From Bacteroidota bacterium (GTDB taxonomy: Bacteria; Bacteroidota; Bacteroidia; Chitinophagales; Saprospiraceae), in assembly GCA_008501835.1 (NCBI GenBank), contig QQUB01000466.1:1-15377 (forward strand): a DNA stretch of 15,377 nt. The letters run 5' to 3'. Below the pieces are notes generated by a model that was not told the origin of the DNA, made no database searches, and saw only the letters and a list, made by a program, of their open reading frames with translations. The position numbers were made by a program, and so were the translations under genes. Below, piece by piece: positions 8,052 through 14,831 of this stretch (positions within the stretch are counted from its first letter, which is position 1; each line of letters starts with the position of its first letter).

Positions 8052-8708
8052 TCATGTATTTTTTATCAAACCATCTTCCATCTCCAGAATTCTGTCACTC
8101 ATTTTGGCGAGTTCCAGATTATGGGTAACTATTACGAAAGTTTGGTTAAAGTCATCTCTCAGTTTAAAAATTAACTGATGAAGTTCTTTGGAAGAAATGG
8201 TGTCAAGGTTTCCTGACGGTTCATCGGCAAAAATGATGCCCGGATTGTTGATCAATGATCTGGCCACTGCAACTCTTTGTTGTTCCCCACCGGAAAGCTG
8301 TGCCGGCTTGTGGGTCAATCTTTCAGAAAGACCGAGATAATCAAGTAGTTCTTTGGCCCGATGTTCTGTGTCCGCTACAGATTTCTTCTGAATATATGCA
8401 GGGATACAAACGTTTTCCAAGGCAGTAAATTCAGGCAGTAAATGGTGAAATTGAAAGATGAAACCAATGTTTTTATTCCTGAAAGCCGCTAATTGTTTCT
8501 GGTTCAATTTGAACACATCTTCGTCATGTACGAGCAGATTGCCCTCATTGGCTTTATCAAGCGTTCCCAGTATGTGAAGCAGGGTACTTTTTCCAGCTCC
8601 CGACTTCCCGATGATGGATACAACTTCTCCTTTTTTAATATGAAGATCGACCCCTTTCAATACATGCAGGGAGCCATAGGATTTATGAATATTGGTTGCT
8701 TTTATCAC
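8052..8708 (-). CDS. lolD: Lipoprotein-releasing system ATP-binding protein (LolD type)
   Basis: The start chosen is GTG at 8706-8708, giving 218 residues that begin (V/M)IKATNIHKSYG, where ABC subunits of this family start. The frame is open up to an ATG at 8783, but the extra 25 residues (MFRENKKVKYFYHFIFP...) look like translated promoter DNA. The ABC motifs are complete: Walker A GKSGAGKST (34-42), Q-loop Q86, signature LSGGEQQ (138-144), Walker B IIFADEPSGNLD (158-169) and switch His196. The segment FQFHHLLPEFTALENV is the LolD hallmark after the Q-loop and separates it from FtsE and MacB. LolD powers LolCDE, which extracts lipoproteins from the inner membrane for transfer to the outer membrane. 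No LolC/E permease is adjacent, so its partner must be encoded elsewhere, as is common in Bacteroidota. It is probably the first gene of the operon with DUF389 and pncA, and is divergent from the dapF group. Confidence 0.88.
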   Translation of the reverse strand: MIKATNIHKSYGSLHVLKGVDLHIKKGEVVSIIGKSGAGKSTLLHILGTLDKANEGNLLVHDEDVFKLNQKQLAAFRNKNIGFIFQFHHLLPEFTALENVCIPAYIQKKSVADTEHRAKELLDYLGLSERLTHKPAQLSGGEQQRVAVARSLINNPGIIFADEPSGNLDTISSKELHQLIFKLRDDFNQTFVIVTHNLELAKMSDRILEMEDGLIKNT

Positions 8709-8789
8709 AGTTTGAATTTTGGGGGCTAAAATAGGGAAAATAAAATGATAAAAATACTTAACCTTTTTGTTTTCCCTGAACAATCAATT

Positions 8790-8822
8790 TTTGGTATTCA
8801 GTCAATTTACTTCTACTTTTAT
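8790..8822 (+). promoter_or_regulatory. Candidate promoter for the small membrane protein / dapF group
   Basis: TTTG (8790-8793) followed after 20 nt by TACTTTTA (8814-8821), one base off the TAnnTTTG -7 consensus, and then T. The spacing fits the 17-23 nt rule for Bacteroidota promoters. Transcription would start near 8828, leaving a leader of about 28 nt before the ATG at 8856. The 147-bp region is shared with the divergent lolD start. Confidence 0.4.
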
Positions 8823-8855
8823 GGCAGTTGGAATTTGAACTTATTAAAATACATT

Positions 8856-9059
8856 ATGCAAGAAGACCAAACAAAGAATGAAAAGCGGGAAGTGGAACCG
8901 CTTTTTGGGAAGAAATTTAATCTTTACGGAGGTATTTTTCTGCTCCTGTTGATAGCTTTTGCGGTCATCCGGCATCTTACGCTGGACGTACCTTTTGGAA
9001 TGACGGATGAAGAGCGTGAAAAATATGAACAGGTAGATACCCTAAAAACCGAAAATTGA
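8856..9059 (+). CDS. Small single-pass membrane protein of unknown function
   Basis: I chose the ATG at 8856 (67 residues), which begins MQEDQTKNEKREVEPLFGKK. The frame is open back to an ATG at 8745, but the added 37 residues are hydrophobic and low-complexity, overlap the predicted promoter, and look like untranslated DNA. The protein has a charged N-terminal tail of about 20 residues, one membrane segment at about 22-38 (NLYGGIFLLLLIAFAVI), and an acidic tail (MTDEEREKYEQVDTLKTEN). No signal cleavage site or lipobox is visible. By the positive-inside rule the Lys/Arg-containing N-terminus should be cytoplasmic and the acidic tail periplasmic. It ends 14 bp before dapF and is likely cotranscribed with it. 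I do not recognise a family or function; codon usage and layout support a real gene. Confidence 0.65.
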   Translation: MQEDQTKNEKREVEPLFGKKFNLYGGIFLLLLIAFAVIRHLTLDVPFGMTDEEREKYEQVDTLKTEN

Positions 9060-9073
9060 TTTTTGTTTTTATT

Positions 9074-9865
9074 ATGAAAGAAACGATTCATTTTTATAAA
9101 TACCACGGAACCGGTAATGATTTCATAATGATCGATGACTGGGAAAAGCATTTTGATGCTGAAAACCATAAGCTGATCAGTTTGATGTGTGATCGCAGGT
9201 TTGGGATAGGAGGGGATGGTTTGATCCTGTTGCAAAACCATGAATCCTATGATTTTGAAATGAAATATTTCAATGCCAATGGATATGAGGGGTCTATGTG
9301 CGGAAACGGAGGGAGATGTATTGTGGCCTTTGCCCATTTTCTTGGAAAAATTGGAAAAAAGACCTCCTTTTTAGCTGTTGATGGTCCTCATGAAGCCAAA
9401 GTAGGGAAAAGTGCCATTGAATTAAAAATGCTCGAAGTTTCTGCTATTGAAAAAGCAGATGGATTTTTTTTCATGGATACCGGTTCTCCTCACTATGTAA
9501 GGTTTGTAGAGAACCTGGCAAACTTTGATGTATTTGATGAGGGTCGGAAAATACGGTATTCTGACAGATTTAAGGAAAAGGGAACTAATGTCAATTTTGT
9601 AGAACCGGAACCTGATGGAATCAAAGTAGCCACATACGAAAGGGGAGTAGAGGATGAAACCCTATCCTGTGGAACAGGGATTGTGGCTTCGACAATAGCC
9701 CATTACATTCACTCTTCTGCTTCGGGAGATTACGATTTGCCGGTAGAAGCAAAAGGTGGGAACCTGAAAGTCAAGTTCAAAAAGACCTCCAATGGGTTTG
9801 AAGACATTTGGCTGATAGGACCAGCTGTACAGGTGTTTGAGGGAGAATACCGTGTTCAATCCTAA
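9074..9865 (+). CDS. dapF: Diaminopimelate epimerase
   Basis: The start chosen is ATG 9074, giving 263 residues that begin MKETIHFYKYHGTGNDFI; the usual family start is a few residues before F.K.HG.GNDF. A TTG at 9056 in frame would add six unneeded residues. DapF interconverts LL- and meso-diaminopimelate in the cytoplasm, supplying meso-DAP for peptidoglycan and lysine. The two catalytic cysteines are present: C76 in GSMCGNGGRC, acting on one face, and C199 in LSCGTG, on the other. E189-R190 in YERGVEDET and N15 in GTGNDF match the substrate-binding residues of the family. Length is slightly below E. coli DapF (274). The small membrane protein lies 14 bp upstream and the acyl-CoA dehydrogenase 41 bp downstream on the same strand, so a three-gene operon is plausible, although the pathway link to the dehydrogenase is not obvious. 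Confidence 0.95.
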   Translation: MKETIHFYKYHGTGNDFIMIDDWEKHFDAENHKLISLMCDRRFGIGGDGLILLQNHESYDFEMKYFNANGYEGSMCGNGGRCIVAFAHFLGKIGKKTSFLAVDGPHEAKVGKSAIELKMLEVSAIEKADGFFFMDTGSPHYVRFVENLANFDVFDEGRKIRYSDRFKEKGTNVNFVEPEPDGIKVATYERGVEDETLSCGTGIVASTIAHYIHSSASGDYDLPVEAKGGNLKVKFKKTSNGFEDIWLIGPAVQVFEGEYRVQS

Positions 9866-9906
9866 AAAATCTGCATTTTTCAATCTTCAATCAAAAATCC
9901 TAACCC

Positions 9907-11700
9907 ATGGCTAATAAGTATATGAGTATGCGAAACCTGCTTTTCTGGCTTTTTGAGGTTCATAAAGCAGAAGAGTTATTCCATCTTGAACGATTTCAGG
10001 AGTATGACCGTGAATCCATTGAAATGTTTTTGCAGTCGATAAAGGATTTTGCTGACGCGGAGTTGTTTCCGTATTTTACTGCAATGGATATTGATCCCGT
10101 CAGGTATGAAAATGGCGGGGTAGTAGCTCATCCTCAATTGGGAAATATTATTCCAAAAGCTGCTGAATTAGGCTGGTTCGGACCAGGGTTTGATTATGAA
10201 TATGGAGGATTACAGGTTCCTGAAAGCATATTCCTGGCCGGTAATCATATTTTGGAAGCTGCTAATAATAGTGCAGTAGGTTATCTGAATCTGACCACAG
10301 GTTCTGCCAATTTGATTCTTTCTTTTGGAAATGAGGAACTTAAGCAAACTTATATACCCAATATGGTGGCCGGTAAATGGATGGGTACCATGGCTCTAAC
10401 TGAACCCCAGGCAGGCAGTTCTTTATCCTTCCTGACCACATCTGCTAAACCAACCGGTCAAGGATATTATCAAATAAGTGGACAAAAAATCTTTATCTCA
10501 GGTGGAGATCACCAGCATGCGGAAAACTTTATTCACCTGACGCTGGCCAGAATCGAAGGTGCACCTGAGGGGACCAAAGGGATTTCGCTTTTTGTAGTTC
10601 CCAAATATCGACCAGCAGAAAATGGGGCTTTAGAACCGAATGATGTAATCACAGCCGGAGATTTCCAGAAAATGGGCCAGAGGGGTTATGCAACCACACA
10701 TTTGGTTTACGGTGAAAATGAAGATTGCAGGGGCTGGCTCGTAGGAGAACCTCATCAGGGATTAAAGTATATGTTCCAGATGATGAATGCTGCCCGTATT
10801 GACGTAGGCGCGACAGCAGCTTCCACTGCGACAGCAGCTTACTATGCTTCATTGCAATACGCCAATGAAAGATCCCAGGGAATTTCTTTGAAGCCTTCCG
10901 GGAAAAAGGAGGGACAAACGCTTATTATCAATCATCCTGATGTAAAAAGAATGTTGCTGCTTCAAAAGGCCATTACCGAGGGTGCCATGAGCTTATTATT
11001 TGAGTGCGCTCGGCTGGATGATCTTTACAGGGAGGCAACAGATAATAAAAACGGGGATTACCATATGTTGCTCGAATTACTTACGCCCATCGCCAAAACC
11101 TATCCTGCTGAAGCTGGACAACGAGCCATCAATACAGGTCTCCAGGTGCTTGGTGGTTATGGATATTGTATGGACTTTCCCTTGCAGCAATATTACAGGG
11201 ATATCAGGATCATGTCAATTTATGAAGGGACAACCGGTATACAGTCCCTTGATCTGTTGGGTAGGAAAATGGTTATGAAGAATGGCCGCGCAGTTGATCT
11301 TTTGGTTATGGCTATTGAAGAGACTATTCATGAAGCTTTAGAGTATAATACACTGATTCCATATGCCAAAGTGTTAGGTGATAAGATGCGTTTGACCGAT
11401 AAAGTATTCAGACATTTGGCTGCTTTTGCCCAAAAAGGTAACCTGGAAGCATTTTTAGCTGATGCGACGGTCTTTATGGAATTTGCGGGTACCCTGGTTG
11501 TAGCATGGCAATGGTTAAAGATGGGAATCGTTTCCAGCAGATTTTTGGTGGAAAAACAAGATGACGATTTTCATCAGGCTAAATTGCACACCATGAAATT
11601 TTTCTATAAATATGAAGTGCCTAAAATGGAAGGGTTAAGCCAGGTTATGCTGAATGAAGAGCAACTGACGACTTCAGATAAAGTGAAGGATTTCTTCTAA
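9907..11700 (+). CDS. Acyl-CoA dehydrogenase, ~600-residue class
   Basis: The 597-residue protein starts at ATG 9907 with MANKYMSMRNLLFWLFEVH, matching the N-terminal extension seen in the long acyl-CoA dehydrogenases (AcylCoA_DH_N type). The core follows: a helical N-terminal domain (about 35-150), the middle beta domain with MALTEPQAGSSLS (162-174) and KIFISGG (194-200), and the C-terminal helical domain with AARIDVG (295-301). E440 in IYEGTTGIQSLDLLGRK is the catalytic base that takes the alpha proton. An extra helical region of about 140 residues after position 455 agrees with the Acyl-CoA_dh_C extension. These FAD enzymes form the 2,3-double bond of acyl-CoAs and pass electrons to electron-transfer flavoprotein. 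The class includes DmdC-like and medium/long-chain enzymes, so the substrate is not assigned. No etfAB or other beta-oxidation gene is in the window. Confidence 0.92.
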   Translation: MANKYMSMRNLLFWLFEVHKAEELFHLERFQEYDRESIEMFLQSIKDFADAELFPYFTAMDIDPVRYENGGVVAHPQLGNIIPKAAELGWFGPGFDYEYGGLQVPESIFLAGNHILEAANNSAVGYLNLTTGSANLILSFGNEELKQTYIPNMVAGKWMGTMALTEPQAGSSLSFLTTSAKPTGQGYYQISGQKIFISGGDHQHAENFIHLTLARIEGAPEGTKGISLFVVPKYRPAENGALEPNDVITAGDFQKMGQRGYATTHLVYGENEDCRGWLVGEPHQGLKYMFQMMNAARIDVGATAASTATAAYYASLQYANERSQGISLKPSGKKEGQTLIINHPDVKRMLLLQKAITEGAMSLLFECARLDDLYREATDNKNGDYHMLLELLTPIAKTYPAEAGQRAINTGLQVLGGYGYCMDFPLQQYYRDIRIMSIYEGTTGIQSLDLLGRKMVMKNGRAVDLLVMAIEETIHEALEYNTLIPYAKVLGDKMRLTDKVFRHLAAFAQKGNLEAFLADATVFMEFAGTLVVAWQWLKMGIVSSRFLVEKQDDDFHQAKLHTMKFFYKYEVPKMEGLSQVMLNEEQLTTSDKVKDFF

Positions 11701-11831
11701 TTGTAAAATAACTGTTATTGGTCACGTGAAATTTTTCTTCGTATTATCCAGAAACCAAAATAATTCGTGTATTGGTGGCTTTATTTGGTAATAATTCAAT
11801 TTTACGTGGATGCATTTTAAAAACCTGATTA

Positions 11832-11867
11832 TTTGATATTTCCTCTTTAAAAAAATCCTATATTTGC
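11832..11867 (+). promoter_or_regulatory. Bacteroidota-type promoter for valS
   Basis: TTTG (11832-11835) serves as the -33 element. After 23 nt comes TATATTTG (11859-11866), a full match to TAnnTTTG, followed by C, which fits the pyrimidine after the -7 box. Transcription should begin near 11872-11876, leaving a leader of about 140 nt. This is the best promoter match in the window. Confidence 0.6.
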
Positions 11868-11871
11868 GGCA

Positions 11872-11902
11872 TTTTCCGAGCAGTATTTTCTGTTCAGGAA
11901 AA
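11872..11902 (+). promoter_or_regulatory. Stem-loop at the predicted 5' end of the valS transcript
   Basis: TTTTCC (11872-11877) pairs with GGAAAA (11897-11902), and GAGCAG (11878-11883) pairs with CTGTTC (11890-11895) with one G-U pair. The loop is TATTTT, and A11896 is a bulge. This makes 12 pairs. It starts within a few bases of the predicted transcription start. No T-run follows directly, so it is unlikely to be a terminator of the upstream gene; a 5' stabilising or regulatory hairpin fits better. Confidence 0.45.
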
Positions 11903-12013
11903 ACCTGATTGTTTTTGACTGATTTTAAAATGGTTCGGGAACGAAAACTGAATAATTAGTGTTGCTTTGGAATAATTACTCTAAAGCTTTTCATTACAAA
12001 TAAAAACCTTTAC

Positions 12014-14740
12014 ATGTCACTATCCACACGGTACTCACCAAAAGAGACTGAGAAAAAATGGTACGACTATTGGATGGAAAAAGATTATTTCCATTCTGAA
12101 CCTGATGACAGAGAACCTTATAGCATTGTAATTCCTCCACCTAACGTTACTGGCGTCCTCCATATGGGACATATGTTGAACAACACCGTTCAGGATATTC
12201 TTATCAGACGCGCCCGTTTGATGGGGTACAATGCCTGCTGGGTACCGGGTACTGACCATGCTTCGATTGCTACGGAAGCTAAAGTGGTAAAAATGTTGCG
12301 TGAAAAAGGCATAAAAAAATCTGATCTATCCAGAGAGGACTTCCTGAAATACGCTTTTGAATGGAAAGACAAGTACGGAGGAATCATCCTTGATCAGCTT
12401 CAAAAACTTGGTGCTTCCTGCGATTGGAAACGGACCCGTTTCACGATGGAGCCGAAATTATCTGATGCGGTTATCAAGGTTTTCGTTGATCTTTATAACA
12501 AAGGCAAAATCTATCGTGGGCTTCGTATGACCAATTGGGATCCTGTTGCCAAAACAGTATTGTCCAATGAAGAGGTTATCCATTCTGAAGAGAATTCCAA
12601 ATTGTACTACCTGCGTTACAAAATCGAAGGAACGGAAGATGAATATGTTACCATTGCCACTGTACGTCCTGAAACCATTTTAGGAGATACAGCCATTGCG
12701 GTAAATCCAAAGGATGAACGCTTTATGCATCTCCACGGCAAAAAGGCATTGGTACCTCTGATCGGAAGGGCAATTCCAATTATCGCCGACAGATATGTTG
12801 ACATGGAATTCGGAACCGGTTGTCTTAAGATCACTCCTGCGCATGACATGAACGATTATGAGATCGGAGAACGTCATAATCTTGAGGTAATTGATACTTT
12901 AAATGAAGATGGTACGCTAAGCGAAGCAGCACAACTTTTTGTTGGAAAGGATCGCTTTGAAGCTCGTAAACTGATCATGAAAGATCTCGAAGAAGCCGGC
13001 CACCTCGTTAAGATTGAAGATTACAAAAATAAAGTTGGACGGTCCGAAAGAACCGATGCCATCATTGAGCCCAGATTAACCCTGCAATGGTTCCTTAAAA
13101 TGGATGAATTTGCAGTGACTGCACTGGAAGCTGTTAAAAAGGACGAGGTAAGTTTTTTCCCGAGCGGAATGTGGAATATGTTCTACAGCTGGCTCAAGGA
13201 AGAAAATGTAAGAGATTGGTGTATTTCCCGTCAGTTATGGTGGGGACAGCAAATTCCTGCCTGGTATCATGATGACCAGATCTTTGTTGCAGAAAATGAA
13301 ACAGAGGCCCTTGAGCAGGCTAAAAAAGCGACTGGTAAAAATGATCTTACTGTTTCAGACTTATCCAGAGATGAAGATGTAGTAGATACCTGGTTCTCTT
13401 CCTGGTTATGGCCACTGACGGTATTTGATGGGTTTGAAAAAGAGAATGACCTTGCCTATTATTATCCGACCAATGTTTTGGTAACCGGATGGGATATCAT
13501 GTTTTTCTGGGTAGCCAGAATGATCATGGCCGGTTACGAATGGGGAGAAGATCTTCTCGGAAAAGAGACCGTCGCTAAAAAAGGAACTATGCCTTTCCAT
13601 GATGTTTATTTCACTGGAATGGTTCGGGATTCCAAAAAGCGCAAAATGAGTAAGTCATTAGGTAACTCTCCTGATGCACTTTCTTTGATCGATACCTACG
13701 GAGCAGATGGTGTTAGATTTGGAATGTTGTCCAGTGCTGCTGCTGGTAACGATATCATTTTTGATGCTCCGATCGACCCTAAAACAGGTATGGCTCTCAA
13801 TGAAAGTAAACTCTGTGATCAGGGGAAGAAGTTCTGCAACAAAATGTGGAACGCCTTAAACTTGCTGAATACCTGGGAAATCGTTGATGAACCGGTTGAT
13901 GCATCTACTGCAGCCATTAATAAACTAGCTGGCGACTGGTTGGAACAAAAGATGAACCGGCTGATTGAACATCTGAACAAACAGATGGATGAATACCGTT
14001 TATCAGATGCTATCATGGAGCTGTACAAGTTCATCTGGTCTGATTTCTGTTCCTGGTACCTTGAAATGATCAAGCCAGCTTATCAGGCTCCGATTGATCG
14101 GGAGACTTATGACAGATCCATTGCCATGTTTGAAAAGATGATGGTCCTTCTCCATCCGTTTATGCCATTTGTAACAGAGGAGGTTTGGCACAATTTACGT
14201 GATAGAGCAGCGGGTGATGATTGCATCGTAAGCCATTGGCCGGAAGCGGGAGATTACGATAATCATTTTATTGATGAGATCGAATTGGCCAAAGCGATTG
14301 TTTCCGGTGTCAGGGATGTCAGGAATAATAATGGAATAAAGCAGAAAGAACCATTAAAGGTTCATGGACAAACATCCGATGATCTCGCCGAACTGCTGGA
14401 ATCTGAAGGTATGAAATCCATGGTCATGAAAATGGCATTCCTGGAAAGCTTGGATATGACCGACGACAGCATTGACAATAGCGTTTCATTCATTGTTAAA
14501 ACGCATAAATTCTTCGTTGAATTGAATCAGGAGATCAATAAGGAAGAAGAATGCCAGCGTTTGACCAAAGAGCTGGAGTATCAGGAAGGGTTCGTTAGAA
14601 CAGTTGAGAAAAAGCTGGGTAACGAAAAATTCGTCAATAACGCTCCGGAAAAGGTTGTTGAACTGGAACGGAAAAAGTTGGCTGATGGAACTGCCAGGAT
14701 CAAAAAGATAAAGGAAGCTCTGGCGGATATTGGTTGTTAA
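12014..14740 (+). CDS. valS: Valine--tRNA ligase
   Basis: The protein has 908 residues, in the normal range for bacterial ValRS, a class I synthetase that charges tRNA-Val in the cytoplasm. The HIGH-type motif is HMGH (50-53) within PPPNVTGVLHMGHML, the valyl form. The second signature KMSKS is at 544-548. The catalytic-domain segment VTGWDIMFFW (490-499) is typical of ValRS. The CP1 editing domain, which hydrolyses mischarged Thr-tRNA, is intact, with TVRPETILGDTAIAV (216-230) and TPAHD (274-278; D278 fits the conserved editing aspartate). The anticodon-binding helices follow KMSKS, and the final about 65 residues (EECQRLTKELEYQEGF onward) form the ValRS C-terminal coiled-coil arm. The ATG at 12014 starts the usual MSLSTRYSPKETEKKWYDYW. 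It appears monocistronic, with its own promoter and a strong terminator. Confidence 0.97.
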   Translation: MSLSTRYSPKETEKKWYDYWMEKDYFHSEPDDREPYSIVIPPPNVTGVLHMGHMLNNTVQDILIRRARLMGYNACWVPGTDHASIATEAKVVKMLREKGIKKSDLSREDFLKYAFEWKDKYGGIILDQLQKLGASCDWKRTRFTMEPKLSDAVIKVFVDLYNKGKIYRGLRMTNWDPVAKTVLSNEEVIHSEENSKLYYLRYKIEGTEDEYVTIATVRPETILGDTAIAVNPKDERFMHLHGKKALVPLIGRAIPIIADRYVDMEFGTGCLKITPAHDMNDYEIGERHNLEVIDTLNEDGTLSEAAQLFVGKDRFEARKLIMKDLEEAGHLVKIEDYKNKVGRSERTDAIIEPRLTLQWFLKMDEFAVTALEAVKKDEVSFFPSGMWNMFYSWLKEENVRDWCISRQLWWGQQIPAWYHDDQIFVAENETEALEQAKKATGKNDLTVSDLSRDEDVVDTWFSSWLWPLTVFDGFEKENDLAYYYPTNVLVTGWDIMFFWVARMIMAGYEWGEDLLGKETVAKKGTMPFHDVYFTGMVRDSKKRKMSKSLGNSPDALSLIDTYGADGVRFGMLSSAAAGNDIIFDAPIDPKTGMALNESKLCDQGKKFCNKMWNALNLLNTWEIVDEPVDASTAAINKLAGDWLEQKMNRLIEHLNKQMDEYRLSDAIMELYKFIWSDFCSWYLEMIKPAYQAPIDRETYDRSIAMFEKMMVLLHPFMPFVTEEVWHNLRDRAAGDDCIVSHWPEAGDYDNHFIDEIELAKAIVSGVRDVRNNNGIKQKEPLKVHGQTSDDLAELLESEGMKSMVMKMAFLESLDMTDDSIDNSVSFIVKTHKFFVELNQEINKEEECQRLTKELEYQEGFVRTVEKKLGNEKFVNNAPEKVVELERKKLADGTARIKKIKEALADIGC

Positions 14741-14741
14741 T

Positions 14742-14759
14742 CTCGGACTAAAGTCTGAG
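14742..14759. repeat. Short inverted repeat after valS
   Basis: CTCGGACT (14742-14749) is nearly complementary to AGTCTGAG (14752-14759), with one G-U pair and only two bases between the arms (effectively a four-base loop). It sits one base after the valS stop and precedes the main terminator. It resembles the small hairpin repeats scattered between genes in some genomes, but only one copy is in the window. Confidence 0.4.
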
Positions 14760-14772
14760 CTACGGAAATAAA

Positions 14773-14804
14773 AAGGGCCTGCGATTCATGAATCGCAGGC
14801 CCTT
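14773..14804. terminator. Bidirectional intrinsic terminator between valS and the T9SS protein gene
   Basis: A perfect 32-nt palindrome has arms starting AAGGGCCTGCGATTC, so a GC-rich stem of about 14 bp with a small loop can form on either strand. On the plus strand it is followed by AATTTTTT, and on the minus strand by TTTATTTCC after the stem's own TT. It lies 32 bp after valS and 27 bp after the end of the convergent gene, so it can stop transcription from both sides. Confidence 0.92.
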
Positions 14805-14831
14805 AATTTTTTAATCTAAATCAGATCAAAA

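Larger units (their letters stand above)
11819..11910. repeat. 12-bp direct repeat flanking the valS promoter
   Basis: AAAAACCTGATT occurs at 11819-11830 and again at 11899-11910, identical over 12 bases and exactly 80 bp apart. The first copy abuts the -33 element of the predicted promoter and the second overlaps the 3' arm of the leader hairpin. It could be a paired operator, or chance in AT-rich DNA. Confidence 0.5.
11701..12013 (+). other. Gene-free region between the acyl-CoA dehydrogenase and valS
   Basis: This AT-rich stretch of 313 bp has no credible ORF on either strand. The first about 115 bp show no clear terminator for the upstream gene. The second half holds a promoter (11832-11867), a hairpin (11872-11902), a 12-bp direct repeat AAAAACCTGATT at 11819-11830 and 11899-11910, and a weak hairpin (11965-11986) before the valS start. 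No tRNA or known riboswitch was recognised. Confidence 0.7.

Noticed and set aside
8745..8855. Extended N-terminus (37 residues) for the small membrane protein
   Set aside because: The extension overlaps the candidate promoter, is low-complexity and would add a second hydrophobic stretch; the ATG at 8856 gives a compact, sensible protein.
11722..11729. TCACGTGA palindrome downstream of the acyl-CoA dehydrogenase gene
   Set aside because: An eight-base palindrome alone is expected by chance in a window of this size; a single copy with no nearby promoter gives no support for an operator.
11965..11986. Imperfect hairpin before valS as a riboswitch or attenuator
   Set aside because: Only about six pairs with a wobble and a mismatch; no leader peptide or competing structure could be identified.
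12035..14191. Several minus-strand ORFs of 62-84 codons opposite valS
   Set aside because: They lie wholly inside the valS reading frame on the opposite strand and show no domain, signal or initiation context.
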